The notes below the pieces were generated by a model. The model ran no database searches and was not told the DNA's origin. It worked only from the letters and a program-made list of their open reading frames with translations. DNA of 64,000 bases. It comes from Promethearchaeota archaeon. Lineage in GTDB: Archaea; Asgardarchaeota; Lokiarchaeia; Sigyniarchaeales; SOKP01. This document shows, one piece after another, positions 47,601 to 56,346 of the stretch. Each line of letters begins with the position of its first letter. The stretch's first letter is position 1. The DNA lies in contig JALGVJ010000004.1 in the NCBI GenBank assembly GCA_029838195.1, positions 1 through 64,000 on the forward strand, written 5' to 3'. A program made the translations under genes and the position numbers.

Positions 47601-48407
47601 TTGTAAGGCAGAAGCTTCATATTTTCCCTTTTGGAATAATTTCTCTCCTTTTTCAATTTGAGATTCAATATATCTTTTTTTGTATTCACTTGCTTTTTTA
47701 TCATTAATACCCTCCAAGATCTTGCTAGCTTCTAAAAATAAATTAGAAAGGGCAAACAGATGAGCACATTTTTCAGAGATCACGTATAACTCATCTTTTT
47801 GATAAATATCTGCGATCATGGCAGCTTTTTTTAACGCTCGTGCGGCTTGGGAATAATTTTTTTCTCGATAAAATTTGTTAGCATCTCTCAAGAAAAACGG
47901 GAATCGCAACCAAGCATTTTCAATATTCAAGGGGGTCTCTCCATTTATCATTGCCAAGCAAGAGCATTGAAGAGCTTGGTAAAATTCATGTGGGGGTAAA
48001 TTAACGAAAGCTTCCATTTCAGGATAATTCAACCAAATAGCTTGGAGCAAATCAAGAGAATTAAAGGGAAGGACTCCATTATCATCATAGAAAATGATGA
48101 TGGTAGGAATTTCTCTCTTCATTGCTCTAATGATGGATATATTCATTTGAAATAGTTCTAATTCTTCTTCGTTGGTTGGATTAACGAAATAGAAGATTCC
48201 ATCAGAAATGGAAATGAGCATGTCATAATCTACATTAATGGGATCAGTTATGATATCTATATCAACTTCACACGTATCTTCTAGGATTTGGACCTCTTCG
48301 TGCCATTCCCAATACATGTTCAAGATTTCTGCTCTCTTTTCTCCATAGATAAGGGAAAAATAATTTATCAATTGGTCTGGATTTCCAAGAACTAAGATTT
48401 TAAACAT
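44688..48407 (-). CDS. giant TPR-like helical solenoid with N-terminal degenerate GTPase-like domain
   Basis: A 1239-residue protein. Residues 1 to about 165 resemble a small GTPase fold (start MFKILVLG, strand VDIDIIT, DGIFYFVNPTNEEELELF, strand IPTIIIFYDD), but the P-loop reads GNPDQLIN without GKS/T and the NKxD motif is missing, so nucleotide binding is doubtful. The remaining about 1070 residues are helical pairs, some TPR-like (NYSQAARALKKAAMIADIY; GKYEASALQFTQAGQIA), with charged coiled-coil segments. The longest frame begins at TTG (48416), but the ATG at 48407 matches the Rab-like gene's MFKICIFG opening. It recalls eukaryotic coat or scaffold proteins in build only. Unknown function. 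Confidence 0.8.
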   Translation of the reverse strand: MFKILVLGNPDQLINYFSLIYGEKRAEILNMYWEWHEEVQILEDTCEVDIDIITDPINVDYDMLISISDGIFYFVNPTNEEELELFQMNISIIRAMKREIPTIIIFYDDNGVLPFNSLDLLQAIWLNYPEMEAFVNLPPHEFYQALQCSCLAMINGETPLNIENAWLRFPFFLRDANKFYREKNYSQAARALKKAAMIADIYQKDELYVISEKCAHLFALSNLFLEASKILEGINDKKASEYKKRYIESQIEKGEKLFQKGKYEASALQFTQAGQIASLELMENEIIFRAFKLAMKSWIHAHEFENAFALLERLPHAVGRSFLIEMDGLILSIISSLRSSNELYLAKTQLEIAIKKYQQEGLFESLKEFVNLHKQLLIQLLEKEIESGNLSASKTLLEELERLWTTYKIEKVNLDLMLEKIVHLAVKNSRFELASTLINKINSFELQKQLADLASKKEEESEKLRREQKQAKLKERIAILQDFITHENSLIEQYNTKIIERANQQIKQGDFLEAYHLIQNQIDFLLKIDKPKSLIIQLAQFLMSIVAKGNLISLFFKFYFKFYDKLDAELKKELLTQNFHLLLESLKTQAPNIVYFKMNKIFQEFNNILRDLSLYEESKNLSSFYVKYLKNQMLVLLTQETDDEEELLNKILPLLRKANEVVETYLSSELFNFNEIHEKIAEKYIKLGDISAAQEYVDKIDDSAIKSELFKKIQKYEAHLSKEMEQSLKRETLIASIGSMRQELQDIRQNKEIEMKQRLGYKRAFFEQALNNLEQKQYPEAIKLYEESLKKLIGVQKYNLAGVSLAILALLYLHEKNPHLIKPTLETHTKNQKIFTETFPVKLVRFLSTAMELKEETLQQDILELFQYLPLFPQETELFRELMGWEKEKVILEEKLTSTIDESKILEEINALIPSLKMDESEEAKRRLMKKKYWEEAINALEENDLDKASTAYLQSSAVLFNKKLNKQALLALTLGILILTLDKSKNSARTVLNEMAKRFQNDLISTPEYQLLTHFLNALDHENSRLSKLIINSWLQNWYLFVAEKNLLNQLFSTIESTPFEDTPVRKKEYEVQQIPPELNTKLEQMLEKLNLKFNTSKQEFEQLIRKRKALKKRIYQKLLSLYTNHSFNLIPEEYEKLTIKHLEKNDYQTSPLLLSLYGLSLFAINTPATTIKKNIERYLQDLGSTRSIIENSFYMTLLSILITTKINHITKFHRQIEKFLNALPLLDEEKILLQNLP

Positions 48408-48536
48408 GTAACGCAAAAATGCTCACCTTCAAGTACCCATGAAAAACTTTTTAAATTCTCCTTTCGACATTTATTTTTAATTTAAAACATTATAATATTT
48501 TAATTGTATTAATAAGATCGTTTTATAATGATTTAA

Positions 48537-49217
48537 ATGGATTGCATTGAGGAAAATTGCGTTGAGAGAAATGCTCGATTGATTGAAGAGAGAATGATAG
48601 AGCAGATGGAACAATCCCTTGCGATAGGTAGGAAGTTAATCGATTCTGAATTAAATGCGGGAATTTTTGATTTTATTGTCAAGCCCATTGTTAAAACGTT
48701 TTATGATTATTGGAGTGAAAATGATGCACGGGAAGGTACCTTAGAACAAATTAAAGTCACTTTGGAATGCGGAAAGCTTTTATTACGTAATGGACTTTCT
48801 GAGGAAAATTTCAATAGCGTGATTGAGGAATATTTTCCGAAGTATTTGGCAGGAGACCAAACTTCCCGGCAGTGCAAGAAAAACCATAAAAATTACAAAA
48901 AATTAAAAGAAATCACGAAAAAAACATTTATTTCCCAAGTAAAAGAAGTCATCCCTCTTTTAAAAGTAGATCAGAAAGAAGGAGTGGAATCTTATGATGA
49001 TTTATGCAGGATCGCTTTAAAGACAAAAGAGAATGCTCATGAGAAATTAAGTCAACAATTTGAATTTACAGAAGAAGCCATTCAAATCGTAGAAAGAGAC
49101 ATGTCCATTTTGAAAATTCCCACGGGAAAAAAAATCATTTGTAAATCGTTGCGAAAAGGTTTTGAGCATACTAAAAAGGAATTAATGAAAGAAGTAGAAC
49201 GAATTTTTAATCAATAA
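48537..49217 (+). CDS. helical protein of unknown function
   Basis: A 226-residue soluble, almost wholly helical protein, rich in K and E, with several cysteines (C3, C8, C78, C117 and others) but no clear zinc motif. I do not recognise a family. It is divergent from the pseudo-GTPase solenoid gene with only about 130 bases between them, so they may share regulation. ATG start. The downstream DUF2085-like gene follows after 37 bases and may be in the same transcript. Confidence 0.6.
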   Translation: MDCIEENCVERNARLIEERMIEQMEQSLAIGRKLIDSELNAGIFDFIVKPIVKTFYDYWSENDAREGTLEQIKVTLECGKLLLRNGLSEENFNSVIEEYFPKYLAGDQTSRQCKKNHKNYKKLKEITKKTFISQVKEVIPLLKVDQKEGVESYDDLCRIALKTKENAHEKLSQQFEFTEEAIQIVERDMSILKIPTGKKIICKSLRKGFEHTKKELMKEVERIFNQ

Positions 49218-49254
49218 ATTTATTATTCCTTGGTCATGAGTTAATTACATTACC

Positions 49255-50337
49255 ATGAGACACGTTCAATCTAAATCCAATGATGTATCCCCACGTGCGA
49301 TTTTTTTAAATCTGTTTACCATTTCCTTTATTATCATGGTCTACGTATCCTTATCTAATTTATTTGGCTCTTCTTCCACCTATTTCATTGAAACGCCGAA
49401 CGCACCACTGCTATTTGGAATATCCCTCATGATCTTTGCTTTTTTTTCTAATCTCGCCGGCCCTTATAGAAGCCTCATTGCCGGGGTTTTAGGAGAATTA
49501 TTATATCAATTTGCTTATTTAAACGTGATTCATGTAGAATGGTGCATTCTCATGGGCATATTTGGATTTATTTGTGGATTAAATGAATATAAACCTTTAA
49601 AATATCTTAAATTAAAGAATATTGTGGTCATGATACTTGTATTTTTCTTGGCTTCTCTGGGAGGCGCTTTAATTCTATTCCTTTTTAATCTTTTTTTGCC
49701 AGAAGGAGGAAGCTCGCCCGGCTCATCAATTTTTGACTCAACAGGGTATTTTATTCTTCATGGATTCATTTCTACAGTATTAGTATCCTTACCACTTTTA
49801 ATAGTCTATGATTTCTTTTTATCAAGGAAAGAACGCATTATTTATAATGAATTATTGACTCATCACTTGCCTTCTCAAAGTGATCATGCTTTCTATTTAC
49901 AATTTGGGAGAACTTATATTTTTTTTTGCTCTAGATGTTCAGGAGTCATTATTGGAGGATTATTTTCTATTTTCATTACCACGTTATTGGAAAATGGATT
50001 TAATATCATGATGAGTCCTGATTTCGCCGTGCTTGTTTGCATGCTACTCCCCATCCCTGGAATGATTGATTGGGGCACGCAAAGATTATTATACCGCACG
50101 AGCAATACGAGATTAAGACTCCTAACCGGATTCATTTTAGGTATTGCTTTGCATTTCATGTCATTTACAGCTAAATACGCATTATTCATGTTATTCTTAC
50201 TCATCTTTTATTTCAGTTTATTAGGAATATTAATTTATTTTGGACATAAAAGAGAATTAAAATTATCCCAAGAAAAAGAAGATAAAGAAGGTTTAAATAA
50301 TTCACCATCATTTGATAAAAATTTGATGGACCCATGA
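49255..50337 (+). CDS. DUF2085-like multi-pass membrane protein
   Basis: A 360-residue protein. The first about 190 residues hold five to six membrane helices. The second half resembles DUF2085: HHLPSQSDHAFYLQFGRTY, FCSRCSGVIIGG (paired cysteines), then GMIDWGTQRLLYRTSNTRLRLLTGF. The conserved His, Cys and Asp suggest a metal site near the membrane, with function unknown for the family. Its stop codon overlaps the start of the alpha/beta-hydrolase gene by four bases, so the two are translationally coupled. Confidence 0.75.
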   Translation: MRHVQSKSNDVSPRAIFLNLFTISFIIMVYVSLSNLFGSSSTYFIETPNAPLLFGISLMIFAFFSNLAGPYRSLIAGVLGELLYQFAYLNVIHVEWCILMGIFGFICGLNEYKPLKYLKLKNIVVMILVFFLASLGGALILFLFNLFLPEGGSSPGSSIFDSTGYFILHGFISTVLVSLPLLIVYDFFLSRKERIIYNELLTHHLPSQSDHAFYLQFGRTYIFFCSRCSGVIIGGLFSIFITTLLENGFNIMMSPDFAVLVCMLLPIPGMIDWGTQRLLYRTSNTRLRLLTGFILGIALHFMSFTAKYALFMLFLLIFYFSLLGILIYFGHKRELKLSQEKEDKEGLNNSPSFDKNLMDP

Positions 50338-50813
50338 ATTTGATTTTTATTCACGGATTAGAAAGTTCGGGAAAAGGATTTAAGGGGAGATTTTTCCAAG
50401 AACAATTACCCGGTATTTTAACGCCGGACTTTACGGGATCTTTAAAACAGCGAATGGAACAGCTTCATTTTATTTTAGAAAAAAAAACTTCATGGGTAAT
50501 TATTGGTTCTAGTTTTGGAGGATTAATGGCTACATTATATACTTTTCATTATCCTCAAAAAGTTTTTAAACTAATTTTATTAGCACCACTTCTCACGGTT
50601 CCTGAATTAGAGCCGAGTAAATTATCTTCCATTGATACTCCTGTTATTTTATATCATGGAAAAAAAGATGAGATTATCCCTTGGAAAAAAACCTTCACGC
50701 GTGCAAAACAGCTTTTTAATAATTTAACATGCAATCTCGTTGAAGATGACCATCTCCTTCATGCAACGATAAAAAATATCGATTGGAAGCAATTAATTTA
50801 TCAAGGATCGTGA
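50334..50813 (+). CDS. alpha/beta hydrolase (YqiA-like esterase)
   Basis: A 159-residue small serine hydrolase. IFIHGLESSGKGFKG opens the fold, the nucleophile elbow is GSSFGG, the acid is Asp in GKKDEIIP and the histidine is in DDHLLH. The length fits YqiA/UPF0227-type thioesterases or esterases. It is coupled to the DUF2085-like gene by an ATGA overlap, so it may act on a product of that membrane protein. Confidence 0.85.
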   Translation: MNLIFIHGLESSGKGFKGRFFQEQLPGILTPDFTGSLKQRMEQLHFILEKKTSWVIIGSSFGGLMATLYTFHYPQKVFKLILLAPLLTVPELEPSKLSSIDTPVILYHGKKDEIIPWKKTFTRAKQLFNNLTCNLVEDDHLLHATIKNIDWKQLIYQGS

Positions 50814-50916
50814 AAAATGCTTGAATTAATTTAAATTGATTATTAGTCAGAAATCAAGGAAAAAAGAAATGACGAAAATTCCTTTTCCCAGGCTAAATTT
50901 AGGATTTTTAAATAAA

Positions 50917-50966
50917 ATTCATGATTAATGGACTCCACTTGTTTTATTAGTCATGAATAGTTTTTT
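50917..50966 (+). terminator. 13-bp hairpin followed by U6
   Basis: Arms 50917-50929 and 50946-50958 pair over all 13 positions if one U-G pair is allowed, with a 16-base loop, then AG and six T. This is the classic intrinsic-terminator shape, rare in archaea, about 100 bases after the hydrolase stop codon. It may instead be a protein-binding dyad. The surrounding 50814-51216 region holds no gene that I can support. Confidence 0.5.
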
Positions 50967-51216
50967 CATTAGAGAGTACTACAATAAAATAGAAATACGG
51001 TTTTATTAGTAATGGAATACATGGTTCATTGTGTAAGGAAAGAACTGATAAGATATTGATCGCTTAAAGAAGGTTATCAAAATAAGAAATAAGAAAAAAA
51101 TATTAATGCACGGATTACAAGCACTGGTTTTTTTGAAAAACAAAAAGGTTAAAAAGGTTTATAATGAAAAATACAAATCAATTTAAATTATTTTAAATAT
51201 ATTAAAGTGAGAATTA

Positions 51217-52752
51217 ATGGGAACAAAGGAAAACCCAAAAATTTACATTTGTTCGGAATGCGGCTATGAATTTCCCCTCGAATTGTCAAAATTAATAGAA
51301 AAAAACATCCAAGTCTATTGTGAGCAATGTGGAGCCCCTTTTGATTTAGAAGGAAAGACTTTTAGAGAATTGCCACGGGGATACTGGGAAGAAGAAAAGC
51401 GGGAAAGAATAAAAAGAAAGAGGGGGGAAAGTTTAGATAAAACAATTCAAGTCTTAAATAATATTTCTTTTATCCCCATCGTTATTTTTTCAATTATTGC
51501 TGTACTTTCTTCAATACAATTAATTCTAGCCCAACCCGAACAGTGGCTCTTGCTATTTTTATCTCGCATGATGGTGGGAGCCACAGGTTTGTTAATTTTT
51601 TATTATGATGCTCAATTTATTCATCCTAGGGTTAAAGATAAGATTTATACGGGAATCATTACCGATGCTTTCATTTTAGGGATATTGGGATGCGTGATCT
51701 ATGGAACGGGGGTAATCCTACTTATTAAGGGCGTATTCATTCTCATTAAAGTCGTCTCCGATGAGGAAGTAAGGAAAAAAGGGGTATTTGATTTTGGATT
51801 ACGATTAAAAAATTCACTTAATAACATTTCTGCTAAAGGCGGATTCTTGATAATTTTATTAGGATGGCACGATTTTTTATCAAATGCCTCTCGAATACCC
51901 GCGAAACCGTTGCTGCCCTTGTTTTGGGCATATTTATCCCTCACTATCATTTCCTCAGTGATTTTAATCCTTGATTGGAGCTTGTTAAGCAAAATAAGAA
52001 AGAAGAGCCAATTTAATTTCATGGATGCATTTGGACTAATGGTCCTGGGAATTTTAGCATGTTCATTTTACGGAGCAGGCGTCTTGATTTTATTGAAAAC
52101 AGCTGTTATTTTTGGATTGAGTTTTGGTACGCCGCCGCCACTTCCAAAAGAATCTAAAATTCCAGCAGTTTCGCCACCTCCTAAAGAAGCAATGGTGCCA
52201 GAAATAGAATATAGGAGGAGAGAAATCGAAGAGCCCGTGATAAAAGAACACCCCGTAGAACCCATCACTAAAAAAGAATCGTTTCCCCCTAAAGATGTAA
52301 GTCCTACCCTTCCCTCTCAAAAGGAGCCGATATTAGAAGCAAGAATCGAACAGAAAGAAATCCAGCGAGAATTAGATTATCAATTGAAGCTACATGAGTC
52401 TCTTTTACCCATTAAAAATGAAAAGGATAAAAATTTAATAAAAAAGTATTTCACGAAAATATTTACGGTTGTTTCAAAAGATATAAGAAAAAGAATGAAT
52501 GAATTAGATATTTCGAAAAAAGAGAAAAAAGAGCTCCTCCGAGAACTTGCATTTTTAACTCGTGAACAACAGATAAAATATTTGGAGGAGCTTTCTAATT
52601 TATACAGGGAAATTCCCGGCAAGTTAATCAACCGAATAAGAAAGCTTCCTAATTTGAAACCAGAATATCATGAACAAATAATAGAACAATTAAAATACAT
52701 GGATGAGGAAGAGCAAATAAATTTCATAAATTATCTAGAAAAAAAAGCGTAA
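51217..52752 (+). CDS. zinc-ribbon, multi-pass membrane protein with helical tail
   Basis: A 511-residue protein. Residues 10-45 are a zinc ribbon (ICSECGYEF and VYCEQCGAPF). Residues about 80-300 contain seven to eight hydrophobic helices. A Pro/Glu-rich linker (about 305-370) and a charged helical C-terminal domain (about 385-511) follow. I do not recognise the whole architecture; it looks like a membrane-anchored signalling or scaffold protein. A winged-helix regulator gene starts 31 bases downstream and is probably co-transcribed. Confidence 0.65.
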   Translation: MGTKENPKIYICSECGYEFPLELSKLIEKNIQVYCEQCGAPFDLEGKTFRELPRGYWEEEKRERIKRKRGESLDKTIQVLNNISFIPIVIFSIIAVLSSIQLILAQPEQWLLLFLSRMMVGATGLLIFYYDAQFIHPRVKDKIYTGIITDAFILGILGCVIYGTGVILLIKGVFILIKVVSDEEVRKKGVFDFGLRLKNSLNNISAKGGFLIILLGWHDFLSNASRIPAKPLLPLFWAYLSLTIISSVILILDWSLLSKIRKKSQFNFMDAFGLMVLGILACSFYGAGVLILLKTAVIFGLSFGTPPPLPKESKIPAVSPPPKEAMVPEIEYRRREIEEPVIKEHPVEPITKKESFPPKDVSPTLPSQKEPILEARIEQKEIQRELDYQLKLHESLLPIKNEKDKNLIKKYFTKIFTVVSKDIRKRMNELDISKKEKKELLRELAFLTREQQIKYLEELSNLYREIPGKLINRIRKLPNLKPEYHEQIIEQLKYMDEEEQINFINYLEKKA

Positions 52753-52783
52753 TAAATCAAACGTAAGAAAAGTTCAAGAAAAC

Positions 52784-53710
52784 ATGTCGCTTGAGAAAAA
52801 ACGAAATTCAAAAGCGGAAAAACAAAAACAGAAATTAGAAGACTCCACGTATCGTCAAGAAGATTTCAAGCCATTAGCGGAACGAATCCAAGTTACGCTA
52901 GAAGAGCCAAAAAAAGAAGAAATCATTGAAATAAAAGAAATTCCGAAAGAATTAGTAGACACGTTATCCGAAATTGAAAAAGATGTGTTAGAAATTGCGA
53001 AAGATATTTTAAAACTCAAGCGATATGATGCTGAATTTGATGAAATTAAGTCAAAAACTCAAATCCAGCGGTTTCCCATTATTGAAAAATTATATGCGAC
53101 ATGCATTTCAAAATTAGCTTATAATAAGGGATATGGAAAGGAAGAGATTTTCCTTGCCATTCGCAGCTTGGAAGAAAAACATTGGATCGTTACGAATGAA
53201 CGGAGAACCAAGTTAGAAGTATTAAACAATGAAAAATTAATGAACATTTTAAATTTCATAAAAAAACACCCGGGGATTCACGCTCGAGATGAGCGAATCG
53301 AGAAAGAATTGAATATTACTCGGACACCTTTCTTGAAACATGTCATGACCTTAGAGAATTTCAAATTAATCCGTTCAAAAAAAATCGGCAAAACCTTACA
53401 TTATTTCTTGGAGGAGATTCCCGATGATTTGGATAAATATCGGGTCATTTTCATAAATCCCCTTATACCAAAAATCATTAAAGAATTATTTAAAGACGAG
53501 ACAATATCCATTTCCACGCTTGCTTCAAATTTGGATGTCTATGCCGGCACCGTCCAATATCATTTAAAAAAGCTCAAGGAACTTAACATCGTGCGATCGC
53601 ATAAAAAGGAGGATGGAACCAAGTATTATTTAGTGAATATTGAGCTTTTAAAAAAATATAATGAAATTTTTGAAGAGCCAAATTTTTCCTCGTTGTTAAA
53701 AGGGCTTTAA
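52784..53710 (+). CDS. tandem winged-helix transcriptional regulator
   Basis: A 308-residue protein. After a charged N-terminal part come two winged-helix modules: residues about 150-215 (IHARDERIEKELNITRTPF as helix-turn-helix, then a wing) and about 225-295 (ISTLASNLDVYAGTVQYHL, then KLKELNIVRSHKKEDGTKYYL), the latter ArsR/MarR-like. No ligand domain is evident. It lies directly after the zinc-ribbon membrane protein, so a membrane signal passed to a DNA-binding partner is conceivable. Confidence 0.75.
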   Translation: MSLEKKRNSKAEKQKQKLEDSTYRQEDFKPLAERIQVTLEEPKKEEIIEIKEIPKELVDTLSEIEKDVLEIAKDILKLKRYDAEFDEIKSKTQIQRFPIIEKLYATCISKLAYNKGYGKEEIFLAIRSLEEKHWIVTNERRTKLEVLNNEKLMNILNFIKKHPGIHARDERIEKELNITRTPFLKHVMTLENFKLIRSKKIGKTLHYFLEEIPDDLDKYRVIFINPLIPKIIKELFKDETISISTLASNLDVYAGTVQYHLKKLKELNIVRSHKKEDGTKYYLVNIELLKKYNEIFEEPNFSSLLKGL

Positions 53711-53786
53711 TTCCCATGAGCGAACAATTTAATTTCATTCGCGTGTAATAAAAGCCAGAAAGAAAGAATAAAAAATTTAACTCTTT

Positions 53787-54665
53787 TCATTGTAAGAGTT
53801 TCTGGATTCTTGGTAACGCATCCAGGAGAATTTCCATGGTTCTTTTAAGACCGTTTTCTAGTTCAGGATGAATAGTATTCGTTTTAAATAAATCATGTTG
53901 AGGATGCCCCGGTAAATCTGATACGGCTAAAATGGACGCTACATTTAGATTAAATAATTTTCCCAGTAAGAATAGAATAGAAGATTCCATATCAATCGCT
54001 TGAATCTTGATCGATTTTAGCGCAGATAGTACCTCTGTTGTTTCGCAAAATAAAGCATCAATTGTATATAGATTTGCTTCTTTCACGTATCGCTCATGCT
54101 TGGATTTCCCCGCTTGTAGGAGGAGGTTTTTTAATTGATCATCAGGTTCAAATATCGGTAAAGTATTTATCCCCGAATAAAAAGTAAAAATTTCATTTAA
54201 TGGGTTTGAAATGAAAGAAAAGGTATCCTGTTTTTGTTTATATACGTTCAAATAATAGAGACAAGTACCATCTCCACCGCAGGCGGATTTAGGAATTATT
54301 GTATCTCCCACGCTAATTTCCTCATTGTGGACATTTAATCCTCCGCAATAATCTATTCGAATAACTATTTTTGCATTGGTGCGTTTCAAACATTCCATCG
54401 TGATGGCCATGTTTGGACATCCTACAAAAGAACGGATGACACTCACGGGAACCCCATTTAACGTCCCGTTAAAAATTCTTCCATGAGATGTTTTATTTTT
54501 TAACTTAAGGAGAAATTGTTTCATTACAGATTTTATGGCAGGTAAAATAACAATATCCCTTACATGCGAAGGGGCGGCTTCAAGAAAAATTCTTACTATT
54601 TTTTCATCCACGCTCATGAATTTTAATCCAAAATTTAATAATTCTGCTTTTATTCGGTTTAACAT
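53787..54665 (-). CDS. nucleoside phosphorylase (PNP/UDP family)
   Basis: A 292-residue phosphorylase of the uridine/purine nucleoside phosphorylase superfamily. The visible core is RIDYCGGLNVHNEEISVGDTI, the ribose-binding AIDMESS, and the base-pocket Asp in AVSDLPGHP. It cleaves a nucleoside with phosphate; uridine or a purine nucleoside is likeliest. Length and the extra helical N-terminus (about 50 residues) resemble uridine phosphorylase-like archaeal and eukaryotic forms. Divergent from taw1 with 150 bases between. Confidence 0.85.
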   Translation of the reverse strand: MLNRIKAELLNFGLKFMSVDEKIVRIFLEAAPSHVRDIVILPAIKSVMKQFLLKLKNKTSHGRIFNGTLNGVPVSVIRSFVGCPNMAITMECLKRTNAKIVIRIDYCGGLNVHNEEISVGDTIIPKSACGGDGTCLYYLNVYKQKQDTFSFISNPLNEIFTFYSGINTLPIFEPDDQLKNLLLQAGKSKHERYVKEANLYTIDALFCETTEVLSALKSIKIQAIDMESSILFLLGKLFNLNVASILAVSDLPGHPQHDLFKTNTIHPELENGLKRTMEILLDALPRIQKLLQ

Positions 54666-54817
54666 GGTATTTAATTGCGATTATAAAATATAAGTGTATA
54701 AATAAATATTAGCGAACTTATATTTATTAATAGCAGATTTATTATATTTTGTTGTAATCTAATATTATATACTCTTGCGAGATAGTAGTTAATAAAAGAA
54801 ACTAAAGAGCGGTATTC

Positions 54818-56104
54818 ATGAGTAATCGTTATATCATTGATAACAAAATTACGAATGAGTTTGTTGAGGCATATACAAAAACCAATTATCGAATTGTAGG
54901 ACCCAATAAACACAGTGCCATTAAGCCATGCCACTGGTTAGAACAAAAGTTATTAACGGGTAGAGCAAATAGAAATTGTTATAAAGGCATATTTGGAATA
55001 GAAAGTCATAAATGCTTGCAAAACACCCCCGCCTTACCGTTTTGCAATCATCAATGCGTATTTTGCTGGAGAGATGTCGAAAAGGGGAATTTAGGCAGCA
55101 TGTTCTTAGTTGAGTCTGATGAGCCTAAGGCTCTCATTGATGAAATGTTATCTCATCATCGAGATATCATCAAAAATCATCTTCCTTTACGGCGATATTT
55201 AGAAAATTATGAAATCATGATTGATCTCCTTTATTACATGCTCCACCATGAGGGATGCCATGATCCTAATTCGCTCTCCAGAAACATACATGTTTCAAAA
55301 AATAAAGTAGAACGTGCCCTTAATTTATTGAAAAACCAAAAATTCATTCACCCCATTGAAAATTCCAGCAATCGATTTGAAATAGATAAAGAAATCAGGG
55401 GTTGTATTACTTCCCGAGAAGAAATAGAATTATTAATTAATAGGGAATTAACTACACCGGACGAGATAATGGCCGTTCATGCTGAGGCATTAACTCCAAA
55501 TCATGCGGCAATTTCCTTGGATGGGGAACCCTTGCTTTATCCCATGATCTCGGAATATGTGGATGAATTTAAGGAAAGAAATTTCACGACCTTTATTGTG
55601 ACAAATGGCACTCTTCCCGAAATTTTAGAACAGTTAAATCCCTTACCTACTCAATTATACATCACTTTACCAGCCCCTAATGAGAAAATTTACAAAAAAA
55701 TTTGCCGCCCTATGATTAAGGATGGTTGGAAAAAAATAAAAGAATCTTTAAGTTTGATTCCAAGCCTTTCTTGTAGAACGGTCATCAGATTAACTGCCGT
55801 AAAAAATTTAAACATTGATTCTGCATATTTAAAAAATTATGTATCTATCGTTAAGGAAGCAAATCCCAACTTTTTTGAGATTAAAGGATTTACGCTACAA
55901 GCTAAGGCATTAAAGATTTCTGAACGATTAAAGAAAGCAGAATCCGTCCAATATTATTTTCCCGAATATTCCTTCCTAGAAGAGTTTTCTGAAAAATTCC
56001 AAGAATTAAGCGGTTTTCCTTTAATTTACAAGAATGAATCGAGTCGGGATTTTCTATTCACAGTAAATTGGGATGAGGATAAAAGTCCAAAAATTAAAAA
56101 ATGA
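54818..56104 (+). CDS. taw1: tRNA 4-demethylwyosine synthase Taw1/TYW1 with inserted winged-helix-like domain
   Basis: A radical SAM enzyme making the tricyclic base of wyosine at tRNA-Phe G37 from pyruvate. The second-cluster cysteines C38, C53 and C66 and the radical SAM C76-x3-C80-x2-C83 (FCNHQCVFCWR) are all present, as are EALTPNHAAISLDGEP and FIVTNGTLPE. At 428 residues it is about 100 longer than the usual archaeal enzyme. The extra about 85 residues (about 122-205) sit between the iron-sulfur motif and the EALTPNHAA motif and resemble a winged helix (NSLSRNIHVSKNKVERALNLL, then a wing). ATG start. Confidence 0.93.
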   Translation: MSNRYIIDNKITNEFVEAYTKTNYRIVGPNKHSAIKPCHWLEQKLLTGRANRNCYKGIFGIESHKCLQNTPALPFCNHQCVFCWRDVEKGNLGSMFLVESDEPKALIDEMLSHHRDIIKNHLPLRRYLENYEIMIDLLYYMLHHEGCHDPNSLSRNIHVSKNKVERALNLLKNQKFIHPIENSSNRFEIDKEIRGCITSREEIELLINRELTTPDEIMAVHAEALTPNHAAISLDGEPLLYPMISEYVDEFKERNFTTFIVTNGTLPEILEQLNPLPTQLYITLPAPNEKIYKKICRPMIKDGWKKIKESLSLIPSLSCRTVIRLTAVKNLNIDSAYLKNYVSIVKEANPNFFEIKGFTLQAKALKISERLKKAESVQYYFPEYSFLEEFSEKFQELSGFPLIYKNESSRDFLFTVNWDEDKSPKIKK

Positions 56105-56346
56105 ATTTAAATTTAGAAATTTTCTCAAACAAGAGCGTTTTGATACTCATTTTATTTTTCAATTAATTTCCTAATAATGTTTAGATATTTATTATTTGGC
56201 CAATTTAATTCAATATAATCTGTAGATTTTTAAGCCATGGTGGTGGTTTTGAAAATAGAAGAAATATGTGGCTGGTTTAATAAATAATTTCAATCTTTTA
56301 GAAATTAGGAATCTTAAAATAGGATAAAAAATTACATTGCACGATC

